Assembly (NCBI GenBank): GCA_013791855.1
Contig: VMTA01000018.1
Span: 53,659 to 117,658, forward strand
Direction: 5' to 3'
Origin: Sideroxydans sp.
Lineage (GTDB): Bacteria; Pseudomonadota; Gammaproteobacteria; Burkholderiales; Gallionellaceae
DNA length: 64,000 nucleotides
Under the pieces are notes generated by a model. It made no database searches and was not told the DNA's origin. It worked only from the letters and a program-made list of their open reading frames with translations. This document shows positions 1-8,988 of this stretch, piece after piece; positions within the stretch are counted from its first letter, which is position 1; each line of letters begins with the position of its first letter. The position numbers and the translations under genes were made by a program.

Positions 1-1635
1 CAGACTGCGGGGACTCCGCAGACCAATGTCTACATCACTGCCGTGAACGCGGCTATGGTGCCGACACAGTTGCACGGCACCAATCCCACCACGGTGAGTA
101 TGCAGTTCGGCTTGTCGTGCCACGACCCCGTCGCGAATGCGGGTGTGCAAGCCACGTTCTATGACGGGGCTACTACCAAGGTGTTGCCGCTGTGTACGTC
201 CAACGGTGCAGTACCGGCATCATGGTCTACTGCCTGGGCGATGAGTTTCCCTGCCGCGACGGCCAGCGTGGGCCCGTTCAACTTCAACTACAACGATGTA
301 GGCGCGGTAGAGCTATTCGTACGAAACAACGCGGTGACAACCCAGGTCGGCAGCAGCGGCAAGTTCGTCGTGAAGCCGGCGGGATTCAGTTTTGTGTTTG
401 AGAATGCTGCCGGTACGCTTACGAATCCGTCTGCTGCGGATGCCACCGGGGCAGCGTTCGTCAAGGCGGGTGAGGCATTCAAGGCGACAATCTCGGCTGT
501 CACGGCAGGCGGAGCGGTCACGCCCAACTTCGGCAATGAAGTGACGCGCGAGCTCATCGGGTTGTCGCATGCCCTGGCGCCGGGATTGGGGCTGGTCAAT
601 GCAGGCACCCTGACCGGTACGTTGGGCGCACCGGTGAACGGGGTGGCGACAGCAGATGGGGTTTCGCTGCTGGCCGACGGCGTCACAACCAGCGCCATGC
701 TGGCATGGAGCGAGGTTGGCATACTGCAGTTCACGGCGAGCTTCGCGGACGGCAACTACAATCCGGGCGGATTCGTTGGGCCGTATCCGGTGAGCGCGGT
801 CAGTGGCAATGTAGGCCGTTTCTATCCGGATCATTTTGATACAGTGGTCACAGCGCCGATGGACTGCACCGGCCTGACGCTGGTCTGCCCTGATAACGGG
901 CTGGTGTATTCCGGTCAGGCGTTGCCGGTGAGCGTGGAGGCCAGGAACGCAAACGATCAGGTCACGCAGAACTATCGCTACTCGGCGACTGCATCTCAGA
1001 ATTTCGCACGAGCAGCAGTGTTGTCTGCGGTCGATGCGGTTAATAGCGGTACCGCAGTAGCCGGAGGCAACCTGAGCGTGACGGCTGTCGCAGCCTCGGC
1101 CTTCAGCAACGGCACAGCGAATGCGGTTCCGGTATTCACTTTCGCAGCGGTACCGAGCGCACCAACGGATGCCTACATCAGTGCGATCGAGTCGGGCGGC
1201 GATGGCGTCACGTCTACCGCCCATGAGCAAGGAACCAAGGTGGTGAGCGGCCGCATCAAGGTCGGCAATGCCTACGGCTCCGAGAAGCTGCCTCTCACGG
1301 TACCGGTGACCATCCAGTACTGGGATGGCGCAAGGTGGGTGTTGAGCTCGACAGATGGTGTAACACAGGTCAACACAAATCTGAGCACGGCTGGCGGCAA
1401 TCTGGTGGCGGGCATCGTCAGCGGTCTGGGTAGCGGAGTGAGTGTATCCGGTGCCGGCTTGAAGACAGTGGCGAACGGGCAGTTGCAGAATTTCACTCTG
1501 AATCGCCCCAATGTTTCGGGTGTGGTGGATCTGAGCTTCAATGCACCGATCTGGCTGTCACTTCAGGCAGGGCAAGTGACGTTCGGCATCTACAAGGGCG
1601 GCAAGGAGTTCATCTATCTGCGCGAAGCGTATTGA
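1..1635 (+). CDS. MshQ-like surface protein, C-terminal part (partial)
   Basis: The reading frame is open from base 1, so the gene begins outside the window and 544 C-terminal residues are visible. The protein is rich in Gly, Ala, Val, Ser and Thr, with short strand-like segments and Cys pairs (CTGLTLVCPDNG), and ends in FGIYKGGKEFIYLREAY. This resembles the C-terminal DUF6701 region of MshQ, the large protein often encoded with MSHA (mannose-sensitive haemagglutinin) pilin genes and probably a pilus-associated adhesin or tip protein. The pilus biogenesis operon directly downstream supports this. The GTG at 43 lies inside the frame and is probably not the true start. Family assignment is by sequence character and context. 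Confidence 0.72.
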   Translation, partial: QTAGTPQTNVYITAVNAAMVPTQLHGTNPTTVSMQFGLSCHDPVANAGVQATFYDGATTKVLPLCTSNGAVPASWSTAWAMSFPAATASVGPFNFNYNDVGAVELFVRNNAVTTQVGSSGKFVVKPAGFSFVFENAAGTLTNPSAADATGAAFVKAGEAFKATISAVTAGGAVTPNFGNEVTRELIGLSHALAPGLGLVNAGTLTGTLGAPVNGVATADGVSLLADGVTTSAMLAWSEVGILQFTASFADGNYNPGGFVGPYPVSAVSGNVGRFYPDHFDTVVTAPMDCTGLTLVCPDNGLVYSGQALPVSVEARNANDQVTQNYRYSATASQNFARAAVLSAVDAVNSGTAVAGGNLSVTAVAASAFSNGTANAVPVFTFAAVPSAPTDAYISAIESGGDGVTSTAHEQGTKVVSGRIKVGNAYGSEKLPLTVPVTIQYWDGARWVLSSTDGVTQVNTNLSTAGGNLVAGIVSGLGSGVSVSGAGLKTVANGQLQNFTLNRPNVSGVVDLSFNAPIWLSLQAGQVTFGIYKGGKEFIYLREAY

Positions 1636-1653
1636 TGGAAGTCGGTAATTCGT

Positions 1654-1690
1654 CAAACGGCCATGCTATGGGTGTGGCCGTTTGTTTATT
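1654..1690 (+). terminator. Rho-independent terminator after the MshQ-like gene
   Basis: A perfect 10-bp stem (CAAACGGCCA at 1654-1663 pairing with TGGCCGTTTG at 1675-1684) with an 11-base loop is followed by the T-rich TTTATT. It lies 19 bases after the stop codon and separates the adhesin gene from the mshI operon. Confidence 0.8.
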
Positions 1691-1760
1691 GAGCGTCGAA
1701 AAAGCGACAAAATCGACAGAGAAATGCCGGAAGTTGGACGTGTTGAATTGAAATTTATCC

Positions 1761-1788
1761 TTGACGGCAATGGGTTAGTGGATTAAGT
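1761..1788 (+). promoter_or_regulatory. possible promoter of the mshI-N operon
   Basis: TTGACG at 1761-1766 is a good -35 match. A weak -10 (TTAAGT, 1783-1788) follows after 16 bases, just upstream of the mshI start at 1800. The upstream terminator means the operon needs its own promoter, but the -10 is poor, so this is tentative. Confidence 0.35.
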
Positions 1789-1799
1789 TCGCCTAAATT

Positions 1800-2756
1800 A
1801 TGGAATTCACCCGATTATTCTCGATGTTTCAGCGCAGTAGCCGCGAGGCTGGCTGGACTGCTGTGACCCTTGGCAGCAGGGGTATCTATGTCGCACAAGC
1901 CAAATATGTCGGTCCACGTCCGCAGATCACGCGCTGTGCATTCCTGCCGTTCAGCGAAGTGAACTCCGCTGCGCTGGAGAAGATGCGCAGGGAGATGCAA
2001 CTCGAAAATGTGCGCTTCACCACGCTGCTGTCTGCCAATGAATATCAGATGATGATGGTCGAGGCACCGAATGTGCCGGTGGATGAATTGAAGACGGCCA
2101 TCCGCTGGAAGATCAAGGATTCGCTTAATTACCATGTGGACGACGCAACCATCGATGTGTTGCAGATCCCCATCGGCAAATATGGCAGCGAACGCCCGCA
2201 ATCACTGTATGCCGTGGCCGCCTCGAACGATACGATACGCAAACGTATCAATCTGTTCGACAAGGCGAAGATAGACCTTTCGGTGATTGATATCCCCGAG
2301 ACGGCGCAGCGCAACATCGCTGCGCTCTACGAGACCGAAGGTAGAGGATTGGCACTGCTTTCGTTCGATGATGAGGGCGGTATGCTCACGATCACCAGCG
2401 ATGGTGAGTTGTTCCTGGCGCGCCGTATAGAGATATCTGTCGGACAACTGTCGGATGCGGACGAGACCTTGCGCCAGCAATATCAGGATCGTGTCGAGCT
2501 GGAAGTGCAGCGTTCGCTCGATTACTTCGACCGGCAGTTCCATCACCTGTCGATCAACCGCATGCTGGTATCGGCCCCGGAGGAATTGGGCTTGGTCGCG
2601 CTGCTTGGCGGTACGCTGGGTATGCCGGTCGAGGCGCTCGATCTGGCACAGGGGATGGATATCGTTGGGGTGCCAGAGTTGGCCGATAGCGAGTTCGCCA
2701 GTTACGCCTTGCATGCGTTGGGCGCGGCACTGCGTCTGGAGAAGAAGGCGCTATGA
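1800..2756 (+). CDS. mshI: MSHA biogenesis protein MshI (PilM-like)
   Basis: This 318-residue protein is the cytoplasmic actin-like component of the MSHA pilus alignment subcomplex, comparable to PilM of type IV pili. It should bind the N-terminal tail of the following PilN-like protein. The N-terminus (VTLGSRGIYVAQAKYV) matches the first strands of the fold. Residues about 75-130 (ELKTAIRWKIKD) match the conserved helix of MshI/PilM proteins. There is no hydrophobic segment, as expected for a cytoplasmic protein. It is the first gene of a tight seven-gene operon; its stop overlaps the next start by 4 bases. No clear Shine-Dalgarno sequence precedes ATG 1800. Confidence 0.88.
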   Translation: MEFTRLFSMFQRSSREAGWTAVTLGSRGIYVAQAKYVGPRPQITRCAFLPFSEVNSAALEKMRREMQLENVRFTTLLSANEYQMMMVEAPNVPVDELKTAIRWKIKDSLNYHVDDATIDVLQIPIGKYGSERPQSLYAVAASNDTIRKRINLFDKAKIDLSVIDIPETAQRNIAALYETEGRGLALLSFDDEGGMLTITSDGELFLARRIEISVGQLSDADETLRQQYQDRVELEVQRSLDYFDRQFHHLSINRMLVSAPEELGLVALLGGTLGMPVEALDLAQGMDIVGVPELADSEFASYALHALGAALRLEKKAL

Positions 2757-3379
2757 GCCAGCAGATCAACCTGTTCAACCCGGTCTTCCTCAAGCAGAAG
2801 AAACATTTCTCTGCAGTGACCATGCTGCAGGCATTGCTGCTCATCGTGCTGGGATCGATGCTGTTTTACGGCTATGCGATGTATCAGGTGAAGATGCTGG
2901 CAAAACAGACGGCCGAGATGAACGTACGCTACGAGGCGGAGCAAAAGCGCCTGCTCAATTACATCAACGAGTTCTCGCCGCAGCGCGCCCAGAAATTGCT
3001 GAGTGATGAATTGCAGATGGTGGAAGCGCAGGCTAGCATGCAGGAGGCACTGCTTACGACACTGAAGAGCGGCGCATTCGGCAATACGCAAGGCTATTCG
3101 GAATACCTGCGTGCATTCGCGCGCCAGACGGTCAAGGGCCTGTGGCTGACGGGTTTCAACATCAATGGCGACGGCGCGCAGATGAGTTTGCATGGCGCTG
3201 TGGTCAACCCTAGACAGCTACCCGAGTATATTCAGCGCTTGAACCGCGAACCGGTGATGCGAGGCAAGTCTTTTGCGGCATTACAAATGAAACTGCCAGC
3301 AGCGGTTAAAGATCAGCCGGTAGCGGGATATGTAGAGTTCAGCCTGAGATCTGTTGCAGCCGAGGAGGTTGGGAAATAA
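2753..3379 (+). CDS. MSHA biogenesis protein MshI2 (PilN-like)
   Basis: 208 residues with the PilN layout. A short cytoplasmic N-terminus (QINLFNPVFLKQKK) carries the conserved INLFNP-type motif that docks into PilM/MshI. One transmembrane helix (residues about 20-42) follows, then a coiled coil and a small periplasmic ferredoxin-like domain. It overlaps mshI by 4 bases (ATGA) and ends on the first base of mshJ, so the three inner-membrane alignment proteins are translationally coupled. In Vibrio this product is often called MshI2. Specific name from order and motif. Confidence 0.85.
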   Translation: MSQQINLFNPVFLKQKKHFSAVTMLQALLLIVLGSMLFYGYAMYQVKMLAKQTAEMNVRYEAEQKRLLNYINEFSPQRAQKLLSDELQMVEAQASMQEALLTTLKSGAFGNTQGYSEYLRAFARQTVKGLWLTGFNINGDGAQMSLHGAVVNPRQLPEYIQRLNREPVMRGKSFAALQMKLPAAVKDQPVAGYVEFSLRSVAAEEVGK

Positions 3380-4047
3380 TGAAGGAGCGCTGGGACCAAC
3401 TCGTTGCAAAAATTGACGCGATGTCATTGCGCGAACGCGCTTTGATCTTTGCGGCAGTCGCGTTCGCGCTGGTGGCCATGATCGACTCATTTTTCCTCAA
3501 TCCGCTGCTGCAGCAGCAAAAGCGGCTTTCGTCGCAAGTCGTGCAGCAGCAGGAAAAGATGAAAGAGATTCAGGGGCAGTTGGCGGCCTTGCTGCAGGCC
3601 AAGCAAGCCGACAAGGATGCGCCGCAGCGCGAGCGTATCCGCCAGTTGCGCGAGCAGATCGCCCAAGGCGATTCGTTCCTGAAGGAGACCCAGGACAAGT
3701 TGGTGGCGCCCGAGCGCATGGCACATCTGCTAGAGCAGGTGTTGGCAAAGAACAGCCGTCTGCAATTGGTTTCCCTGGATACGTTGCAGGTGTCGAATTT
3801 CATTGAGCAGGATGCCAAGGATCCTCAGCCCGAAACTGCTGCAGGCAAGCAGATATACAAACACGGCGTCAAGATCACGGTGCGCGGCAGTTATGCCGAC
3901 CTGACACAATATCTGCAGATGCTGGAAAAGTTGCCCACCCAGATGTTCTGGGGAATGGCCAACCTGAACGTGGTGAAATATCCTCAGGCGGAATTGACTC
4001 TGACGCTGTATACACTGAGTTTGGACAAGACATGGCTACAGGTATGA
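3379..4047 (+). CDS. mshJ: MSHA biogenesis protein MshJ (PilO-like)
   Basis: 222 residues: a cytoplasmic N-terminus (WDQLVAKIDAMSLRERA), one transmembrane helix (about 18-38), a long Gln/Lys-rich coiled coil (about 45-110) and a periplasmic domain with a PilO/GspM-like fold (VKITVRGSYADLTQYLQMLE). It is predicted to pair with the PilN-like protein and link the inner-membrane platform to the secretin. The start overlaps the preceding stop by one base. Confidence 0.85.
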   Translation: MKERWDQLVAKIDAMSLRERALIFAAVAFALVAMIDSFFLNPLLQQQKRLSSQVVQQQEKMKEIQGQLAALLQAKQADKDAPQRERIRQLREQIAQGDSFLKETQDKLVAPERMAHLLEQVLAKNSRLQLVSLDTLQVSNFIEQDAKDPQPETAAGKQIYKHGVKITVRGSYADLTQYLQMLEKLPTQMFWGMANLNVVKYPQAELTLTLYTLSLDKTWLQV

Positions 4048-4544
4048 AGCGACTCGCGATGACTTTGCTGTTCTGCATGCTGCCGGCCATGAGCGTATGG
4101 GCGGCTACCGGTCTGGATGATCCGACACGTCCGGCATTCGATATGGTGCCGGGCCTTGATGGACAGGCTGTGGATACCAACGCTACAACGACAGCACCGA
4201 GCGGGTTGCAATCCGTGATCCTTTCCGGGACGCGCGAGTCGGCCATCATCAACGGCGTGGAAGTGGAAGTCGGCAAGAAGTATGGCAACGCGACGCTTAC
4301 AGTTGTGAACGAGACATGCGTGGTACTGATGGGGCCGGAAGGGCGCCAGGTGATGCACATGTATCCGACGGTGAATCTGTCCAAGACCGAGATGGCCTGT
4401 GTCGGCCGCAGCGGTCTCCAGACGATCCGCAAGGTGGAGCGCAAACCACCCGCAAAAAAGAAGCCCATTAAGAAAACTGCCCAGGCGAAGAAGAAGCCAG
4501 TGACCTGCGCGGATGACGACACCAAGGATGGGAGTGGAAAATGA
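4032..4544 (+). CDS. mshK: MSHA biogenesis protein MshK (PilP/GspC-like)
   Basis: 170 residues with a Sec signal peptide (KRLAMTLLFCMLPAMSVWA). A periplasmic region contains the DPTRP motif and an HR-like beta domain (LQSVILSGTRESAIINGVEV), as in PilP and GspC proteins that contact the secretin. The C-terminal third is a Lys/Pro/Ala-rich tail (KKKPIKKTAQAKKKP), probably flexible. The 4032 start lies inside mshJ; ATG 4044, overlapping the mshJ stop as ATGA and starting the signal peptide directly, is equally plausible. It overlaps mshL by 4 bases. Confidence 0.82.
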   Translation: MATGMKRLAMTLLFCMLPAMSVWAATGLDDPTRPAFDMVPGLDGQAVDTNATTTAPSGLQSVILSGTRESAIINGVEVEVGKKYGNATLTVVNETCVVLMGPEGRQVMHMYPTVNLSKTEMACVGRSGLQTIRKVERKPPAKKKPIKKTAQAKKKPVTCADDDTKDGSGK

Positions 4545-6199
4545 GGCAATTATTAATCGTGCTGAGTCTGTTAGCGTTCGCCGGTTGCGCGACGAATGGC
4601 GCCAGCCAGAACGTCAAGAATCAGATAGACACTGAACTCGATGCGGCAGTCAAAGCCAGCACTCAGACAGAAGTCTATGACGCGCTGTTGCCACCCATGC
4701 CTGCCCCGACTGCGCCTGTCGATTCCGCCGCATCGGAAGCCAAGTTCGACCTGGCCGTGAATAACACGCCTGCGCAGCAGGTGTTCATGGCAATCGTATC
4801 CGGCACGCGCTATAGCATGCTGCTGCATCCCGATATCGAAGGCAATATCTCGCTCAACCTGAAAGATGTGACCGTATTCGATGCACTGGAATCCATCCGC
4901 GAGATGTACGGCTACGAATACAAGATAGACGGCACGCGCATCTACATCCAGCCACTGGGCCTGCAGACACGCATCTTCCACGTGAACTACCTGACCGGAC
5001 AGCGCGAAGGTAAATCGAGCCTGCGCGTGAGCTCCGGTTCCGTATCGGATACCCCCACTTCCTCTACCGGTGCGACGGGTGTGGCGACAAATTCGACTAG
5101 CAGGGCAGCGGCACTGGACAGCAGCAAGGTGAGCATGACAAGCAGCGCAGATTTCTGGGACGAATTGAGCAAGTCGCTGGCAGCCATCGTCGGTAACGAA
5201 AAAGGTCGTAGCGTGGTGATCAGTCCTATGTCCGGTGTGATCGTGGTGCGCGCGATGGCCGAAGAGATGAAGAATGTGTCCGCCTACCTCAAGGCTTCGC
5301 AGATATCCATCGAGCGCCAAGTGATCCTGGAAGCGAAGATCGTGGAGGTGCAGTTGAATGAATCGTTCCAGTCCGGCGTCAACTGGGGGGCGATCAAGAA
5401 CACAGCCAACAGCGGACTCAGTGTCGGGCAGCTTTCAAATGGCACGAGCTTGGGCGTGCGAACCAGTTCCATCACCAACGGCATCGTGACTTCAACACCC
5501 GGTACGGATCTCGCACTGGCCGCCGCCGGATCGCTACCGGCGGGAGCTATCGCGGGCAGCATGTTCGGTTTGGCCTTTCAAACCAGCAACTTCGCCGCTT
5601 TGCTGAACTTCCTCGAGTCGCAGGGTGATGTGCATGTGCTGTCCAGCCCACGCATCGCTACGCTGAACAACCAGAAGGCAGTGCTTAAAGTGGGCACGGA
5701 CGAGTTCTTTGTGACCAACGTGACCAACACCACGACCACCGGCACGGCCACCACCAGCACGCCTAGCGTGACCCTGCAGCCTTTCTTCTCCGGTATTGCA
5801 CTGGATGTGACGCCGCGTATAGACGAGAACGACGAGATCATTCTGCATGTGCATCCGTCTGTCAGCTTGGTCACAACCGTCAACAAGTCCATCAATGTGG
5901 GCGGTGTGGGCGGCACACTCAATCTTCCGTTGGCTTCCAGCTCGGTATCCGAGACAGACAGCATCGTGCGTGCAAAGGACGGGCAGATCGTGGCCATCGG
6001 CGGCTTGATGCGTCAGGCGACCTATGAAGATCAATCAGGCCTTCCTGGGTTGCCCAAATCGATATTCGGCCAGACCAGCCAAGTGTCGCAGAAGCGCGAG
6101 TTGGTGATCCTGATCAAGCCGACGGTCGTGAACAGTGAAAAAGACTGGTCAGACGACATCACGCGCAGTCGTGACCGCATCAAGAGCATGACCCGCTAA
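4541..6199 (+). CDS. mshL: MSHA pilus secretin MshL
   Basis: 552-residue outer-membrane secretin forming the channel for the MSHA pilus. It has a lipoprotein signal (MRQLLIVLSLLAFAGC, lipobox Cys16). An N-terminal STN-like domain (about 75-130) and an N1-type domain with the typical VVVRAMAEEMKNVSAYL segment follow. The C-terminal secretin domain contains VILEAKIVEVQLNE and the late LPGLPKSIFG and ELVILIKPTVV motifs that close secretin barrels. A Ser/Thr-rich linker (about 160-195) separates the domains. Length fits the family. It lies between the PilP-like gene and the mshM ATPase. Confidence 0.93.
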   Translation: MRQLLIVLSLLAFAGCATNGASQNVKNQIDTELDAAVKASTQTEVYDALLPPMPAPTAPVDSAASEAKFDLAVNNTPAQQVFMAIVSGTRYSMLLHPDIEGNISLNLKDVTVFDALESIREMYGYEYKIDGTRIYIQPLGLQTRIFHVNYLTGQREGKSSLRVSSGSVSDTPTSSTGATGVATNSTSRAAALDSSKVSMTSSADFWDELSKSLAAIVGNEKGRSVVISPMSGVIVVRAMAEEMKNVSAYLKASQISIERQVILEAKIVEVQLNESFQSGVNWGAIKNTANSGLSVGQLSNGTSLGVRTSSITNGIVTSTPGTDLALAAAGSLPAGAIAGSMFGLAFQTSNFAALLNFLESQGDVHVLSSPRIATLNNQKAVLKVGTDEFFVTNVTNTTTTGTATTSTPSVTLQPFFSGIALDVTPRIDENDEIILHVHPSVSLVTTVNKSINVGGVGGTLNLPLASSSVSETDSIVRAKDGQIVAIGGLMRQATYEDQSGLPGLPKSIFGQTSQVSQKRELVILIKPTVVNSEKDWSDDITRSRDRIKSMTR

Positions 6200-6202
6200 G
6201 CG

Positions 6203-7153
6203 ATGTATCTGCAGCATTTCGGACTGCGCGAACCGCCCTTTTCGCTGACACCGGATACCAGCTTCTTTTTTGCCTGCACGAACTATCAGGAGGGGCTGAA
6301 TACCCTGTTGGTCGCGGCCCGCAACGGCGAAGGATTCATCAAGATCACCGGTGAGGTGGGCAACGGCAAGACCCTGCTGTGCCGCAAGTTCCTTTCCTCG
6401 CTGAGCCAGGGCAGACAAGCCACTACACTGATCGGCACGCAGGATGCCGGCAGCCAATCTGCCGGCACACACTTCGTCACCGCTTATCTGCCCAATCCCT
6501 ATCTGGAGCCGCGCAGCTTGTTGCTGGCGTTGGCGGACGAATTCCGTATCGAACTGGCGCCCGATGTCGATCAGCACATGCTGCTGAAAGAACTGACGCG
6601 TGCCTTGCTCAACTTCGCGCGCGAAGGCAAGCGTGTGCTGGTCTGTCTGGATGAGGCGCAGGCGATGCCGCTGGAAAGTCTGGAAGTGCTGCGTCTGCTG
6701 ACCAACCTTGAGACCGAGAAGCGCAAGTTGCTGCAGGTGGTGTTGTTCGGGCAGCCGGAGTTGAATGAACGTCTGCGCCACCATTCCATCCGCCAGTTGC
6801 GGCAACGCATCAGTTTCCAGTACGAACTGAAAGGCCTGCGCCGTGACGAGTTGGAACGCTATCTGCGTCATCGTGTCGCCGTGGCGGGATATGCGGGCGA
6901 GACGCTGTTTGCCGGTAGTGCGGTGGGCAAGATGCATCGTGTGACCGGCGGCACGCCACGGCTGGTGAACATCCTTGCACACAAGGCCTTGATGCTGGCG
7001 TTCGCAGAAGGACGGCAACAGGTCGGCAGCAAACATGTCGCCAGTGCGGCAGCCGACACGCCCGAAGTGAAGCGGGACTGGCTGCCTTGGGCGTTGTCAG
7101 GCTTGGTGATTGCAGTGGCTCTGAGCGTCATCGCGCTGGTGCTCTGGTCATGA
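6203..7153 (+). CDS. mshM: MSHA biogenesis ATPase MshM (ExeA/GspA-like)
   Basis: 316-residue AAA+ protein of the ExeA family. It opens with the typical MYLQHFGLREPPFSLTPD, has Walker A GEVGNGKT (about 52-59), Walker B RVLVCLDEAQ (about 143-152), and ends in one transmembrane helix (LPWALSGLVIAVALSVIALV). Such proteins are thought to help place or assemble the secretin, often by remodelling peptidoglycan contacts. It starts three bases after the mshL stop and its stop overlaps mshN. Confidence 0.9.
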   Translation: MYLQHFGLREPPFSLTPDTSFFFACTNYQEGLNTLLVAARNGEGFIKITGEVGNGKTLLCRKFLSSLSQGRQATTLIGTQDAGSQSAGTHFVTAYLPNPYLEPRSLLLALADEFRIELAPDVDQHMLLKELTRALLNFAREGKRVLVCLDEAQAMPLESLEVLRLLTNLETEKRKLLQVVLFGQPELNERLRHHSIRQLRQRISFQYELKGLRRDELERYLRHRVAVAGYAGETLFAGSAVGKMHRVTGGTPRLVNILAHKALMLAFAEGRQQVGSKHVASAAADTPEVKRDWLPWALSGLVIAVALSVIALVLWS

Positions 7154-8199
7154 GTCTGATCAATCAGGTTCTGAACCAGCTGGAGCAGCGCGGCGCACAC
7201 ACCGCACCTGAACAGACGCAGATCCGCGCCGTCCCTGCATTGCCGGAGCGGGACTGGATCAAGCCTCTCGCGCTAGGCGCGGGTTTACTGATACTGGCGA
7301 GTGTGGGCGGTTGGCTGTGGATGCATAAATCAGAAAGTCTGGAGCCGGAAGCGCATGGCAACATCGTCCCAGCACTCCCGGTGGTAGTGATCGAACCGGG
7401 TGTGGAGGTTCAACCTGCCCCGGCTACGCGACTCAGCTATGAACTCAGTGTGTTGCCGCTGCCTGAATCGTTGCGTGAACGCGAACCTCAATCCGACGCA
7501 GGAGGGTTATCGAGCCGTCCCTTGGTGGCTGACATAGCAGCCGAGCCGGAGCCGATGCGCAAGCAGGAAGTGATCAACAGTCCGCCTGTCATCACACGCA
7601 GGGAGGCACCGCTTCCAATCAAACAAGTCAGCCCGATGCAACGTGCCGATGCGGACTATCGCAAAGGCGTGCAAGCGCAGCAGCAGGGCAAGGTGCCGGA
7701 GGCGATGGCCGCTTATGAAGCTGCGCTGAAGGCGAATGATCAGCATGAGGCGGCCAGGCTCGCGATGGCTGCCTTGTTGCAGGAGAACGGTCAGCAAGCC
7801 GCTGCCGAGCGGATCCTGCAAGCGGGCCTGCGCCTGAAGCCCGTGCATTTGCCCTATGCGATGGCGCTGGCGAGGATGCAGCTCGGACGCGATCAACTGG
7901 ATCTGGCAGTTGATACGCTGCAAACCCATCTGACCGCGGCGGATAACAATGCCGACTATCAGTCTTTCTATGCCGCACTGCTGCAAAGACAAGACAGGCA
8001 CAAAGAGGCCGTGAACCACTATCAGATCGCCCTGCAGATCGCACCCCGCAACGGTGTGTGGCGTGTGGGTTACGCGATCTCGCTACAGGCACTGGGGCGT
8101 CTGGAAGATGCCAAGCTGGCCTATAAACAGGCATTATCGACACGCACGCTCTCTCCTGAACTGACTGCATTTGTGCAGCAGAAACTCTCGGGTCTCTAG
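7150..8199 (+). CDS. mshN: MSHA biogenesis protein MshN (TPR protein)
   Basis: Start set at ATG 7150, overlapping the mshM stop as ATGA. This gives 349 residues beginning MSLINQVLNQLEQRG, the typical MshN N-terminus; a frame extension to 7087 only overlaps mshM. A transmembrane helix (about 38-58) follows, then a variable Pro-rich linker, then TPR repeats from about residue 170 (YRKGVQAQQQGKVPEAMAAYEAALK and later copies) to the end. It probably acts as a periplasmic scaffold. It is the last gene of the run: no mshE or mshG follows, and the stop overlaps the convergent comF stop by 4 bases. Confidence 0.86.
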   Translation: MSLINQVLNQLEQRGAHTAPEQTQIRAVPALPERDWIKPLALGAGLLILASVGGWLWMHKSESLEPEAHGNIVPALPVVVIEPGVEVQPAPATRLSYELSVLPLPESLREREPQSDAGGLSSRPLVADIAAEPEPMRKQEVINSPPVITRREAPLPIKQVSPMQRADADYRKGVQAQQQGKVPEAMAAYEAALKANDQHEAARLAMAALLQENGQQAAAERILQAGLRLKPVHLPYAMALARMQLGRDQLDLAVDTLQTHLTAADNNADYQSFYAALLQRQDRHKEAVNHYQIALQIAPRNGVWRVGYAISLQALGRLEDAKLAYKQALSTRTLSPELTAFVQQKLSGL

Positions 8200-8933
8200 G
8201 TTTTCCCCCGATGCGGAACGGTGCGCGCCACCACCCAGGCGCTGACCTGTCTTGCGCCTGCATCCAGCAGCAGTTGCGCCAGGGCATCGATCGAAGCGCC
8301 GCTGGTCATCACGTCATCCACGATAGCGATATGTTTGTCTCGTACGTCGAGGCCTGGCGATAAGGCGAAGGCCTTGCGCATGTTGCTGCTCCGCGAACGC
8401 CAGGGCAAAGTGGATTGCGGAGGCGTGTCGCGCACGCGGGATGCCGCAGCGGTGAGCGAAGGCAACTGCAACACGGCGGCGATGCGCGACGCGAGGAGCT
8501 GCGACTGATTGAAGCCGCGCTCGCGCAAACGCGCCGGATGCAGCGGCAAGGCGAGCAGGCAGTCGGGGCGCGAACTGATGCGTGCAGCCAGTGTGTCGGC
8601 GAGGAAGTTGGCAAGGATCAATTGCTCGTCGAACTTGAGCGCCTTGATCAGACCGTCTAGGGGGAACTCGTAGCGGAAGGCTGCTATGGTCCGCGTATAG
8701 GCGGGCGGATGCTGCAGGCAGCGTCCGCAGACCCCGCCCGAGGGGAGTGGCGCAGCGCACACGCTGCAACTTGGTCCCGCATGATGAGGCAGGTCGCCGA
8801 CGCAAGCGGCGCAGCACAATCCGTCGTGACTTGAGGCGCCGCACAGAAAACAGGGCTGTGCGGGCAGCTGGCGAGCAATATATGGGCGGATGTTCAGCAA
8901 TTTAGCAGTCAAAATTGACAACACGACCTCCAT
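8196..8933 (-). CDS. ComF family phosphoribosyltransferase-like protein
   Basis: 245 residues from ATG 8933. An N-terminal zinc-ribbon-like region holds several Cys pairs (CFLCG, CCAAC, CSVC, CGRC). A phosphoribosyltransferase-like domain follows with the PRPP loop [13 protein letters not shown] near the C-terminus and the family segment [12 protein letters not shown]. ComF proteins are needed for DNA uptake in competent bacteria and are linked to ssDNA handling; their enzymatic role is not settled. A longer frame upstream (to 9182) would run into bioB and lacks family character. It is divergent from bioB, with 55 bases between starts. Confidence 0.85.
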   Translation of the reverse strand: MEVVLSILTAKLLNIRPYIARQLPAQPCFLCGASSHDGLCCAACVGDLPHHAGPSCSVCAAPLPSGGVCGRCLQHPPAYTRTIAAFRYEFPLDGLIKALKFDEQLILANFLADTLAARISSRPDCLLALPLHPARLRERGFNQSQLLASRIAAVLQLPSLTAAASRVRDTPPQSTLPWRSRSSNMRKAFALSPGLDVRDKHIAIVDDVMTSGASIDALAQLLLDAGARQVSAWVVARTVPHRGKT

Positions 8934-8988
8934 CAACGAACATGCGTGCCGCAATTTAGCGCCGAATTCCCTGAAAGCAAACATCAAA

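Noticed and set aside
313..1230. 305-codon - strand frame opposite the MshQ-like gene
   Set aside because: Composition is Arg/Cys/His-rich and unlike a real protein; the + strand frame continues across the window edge.
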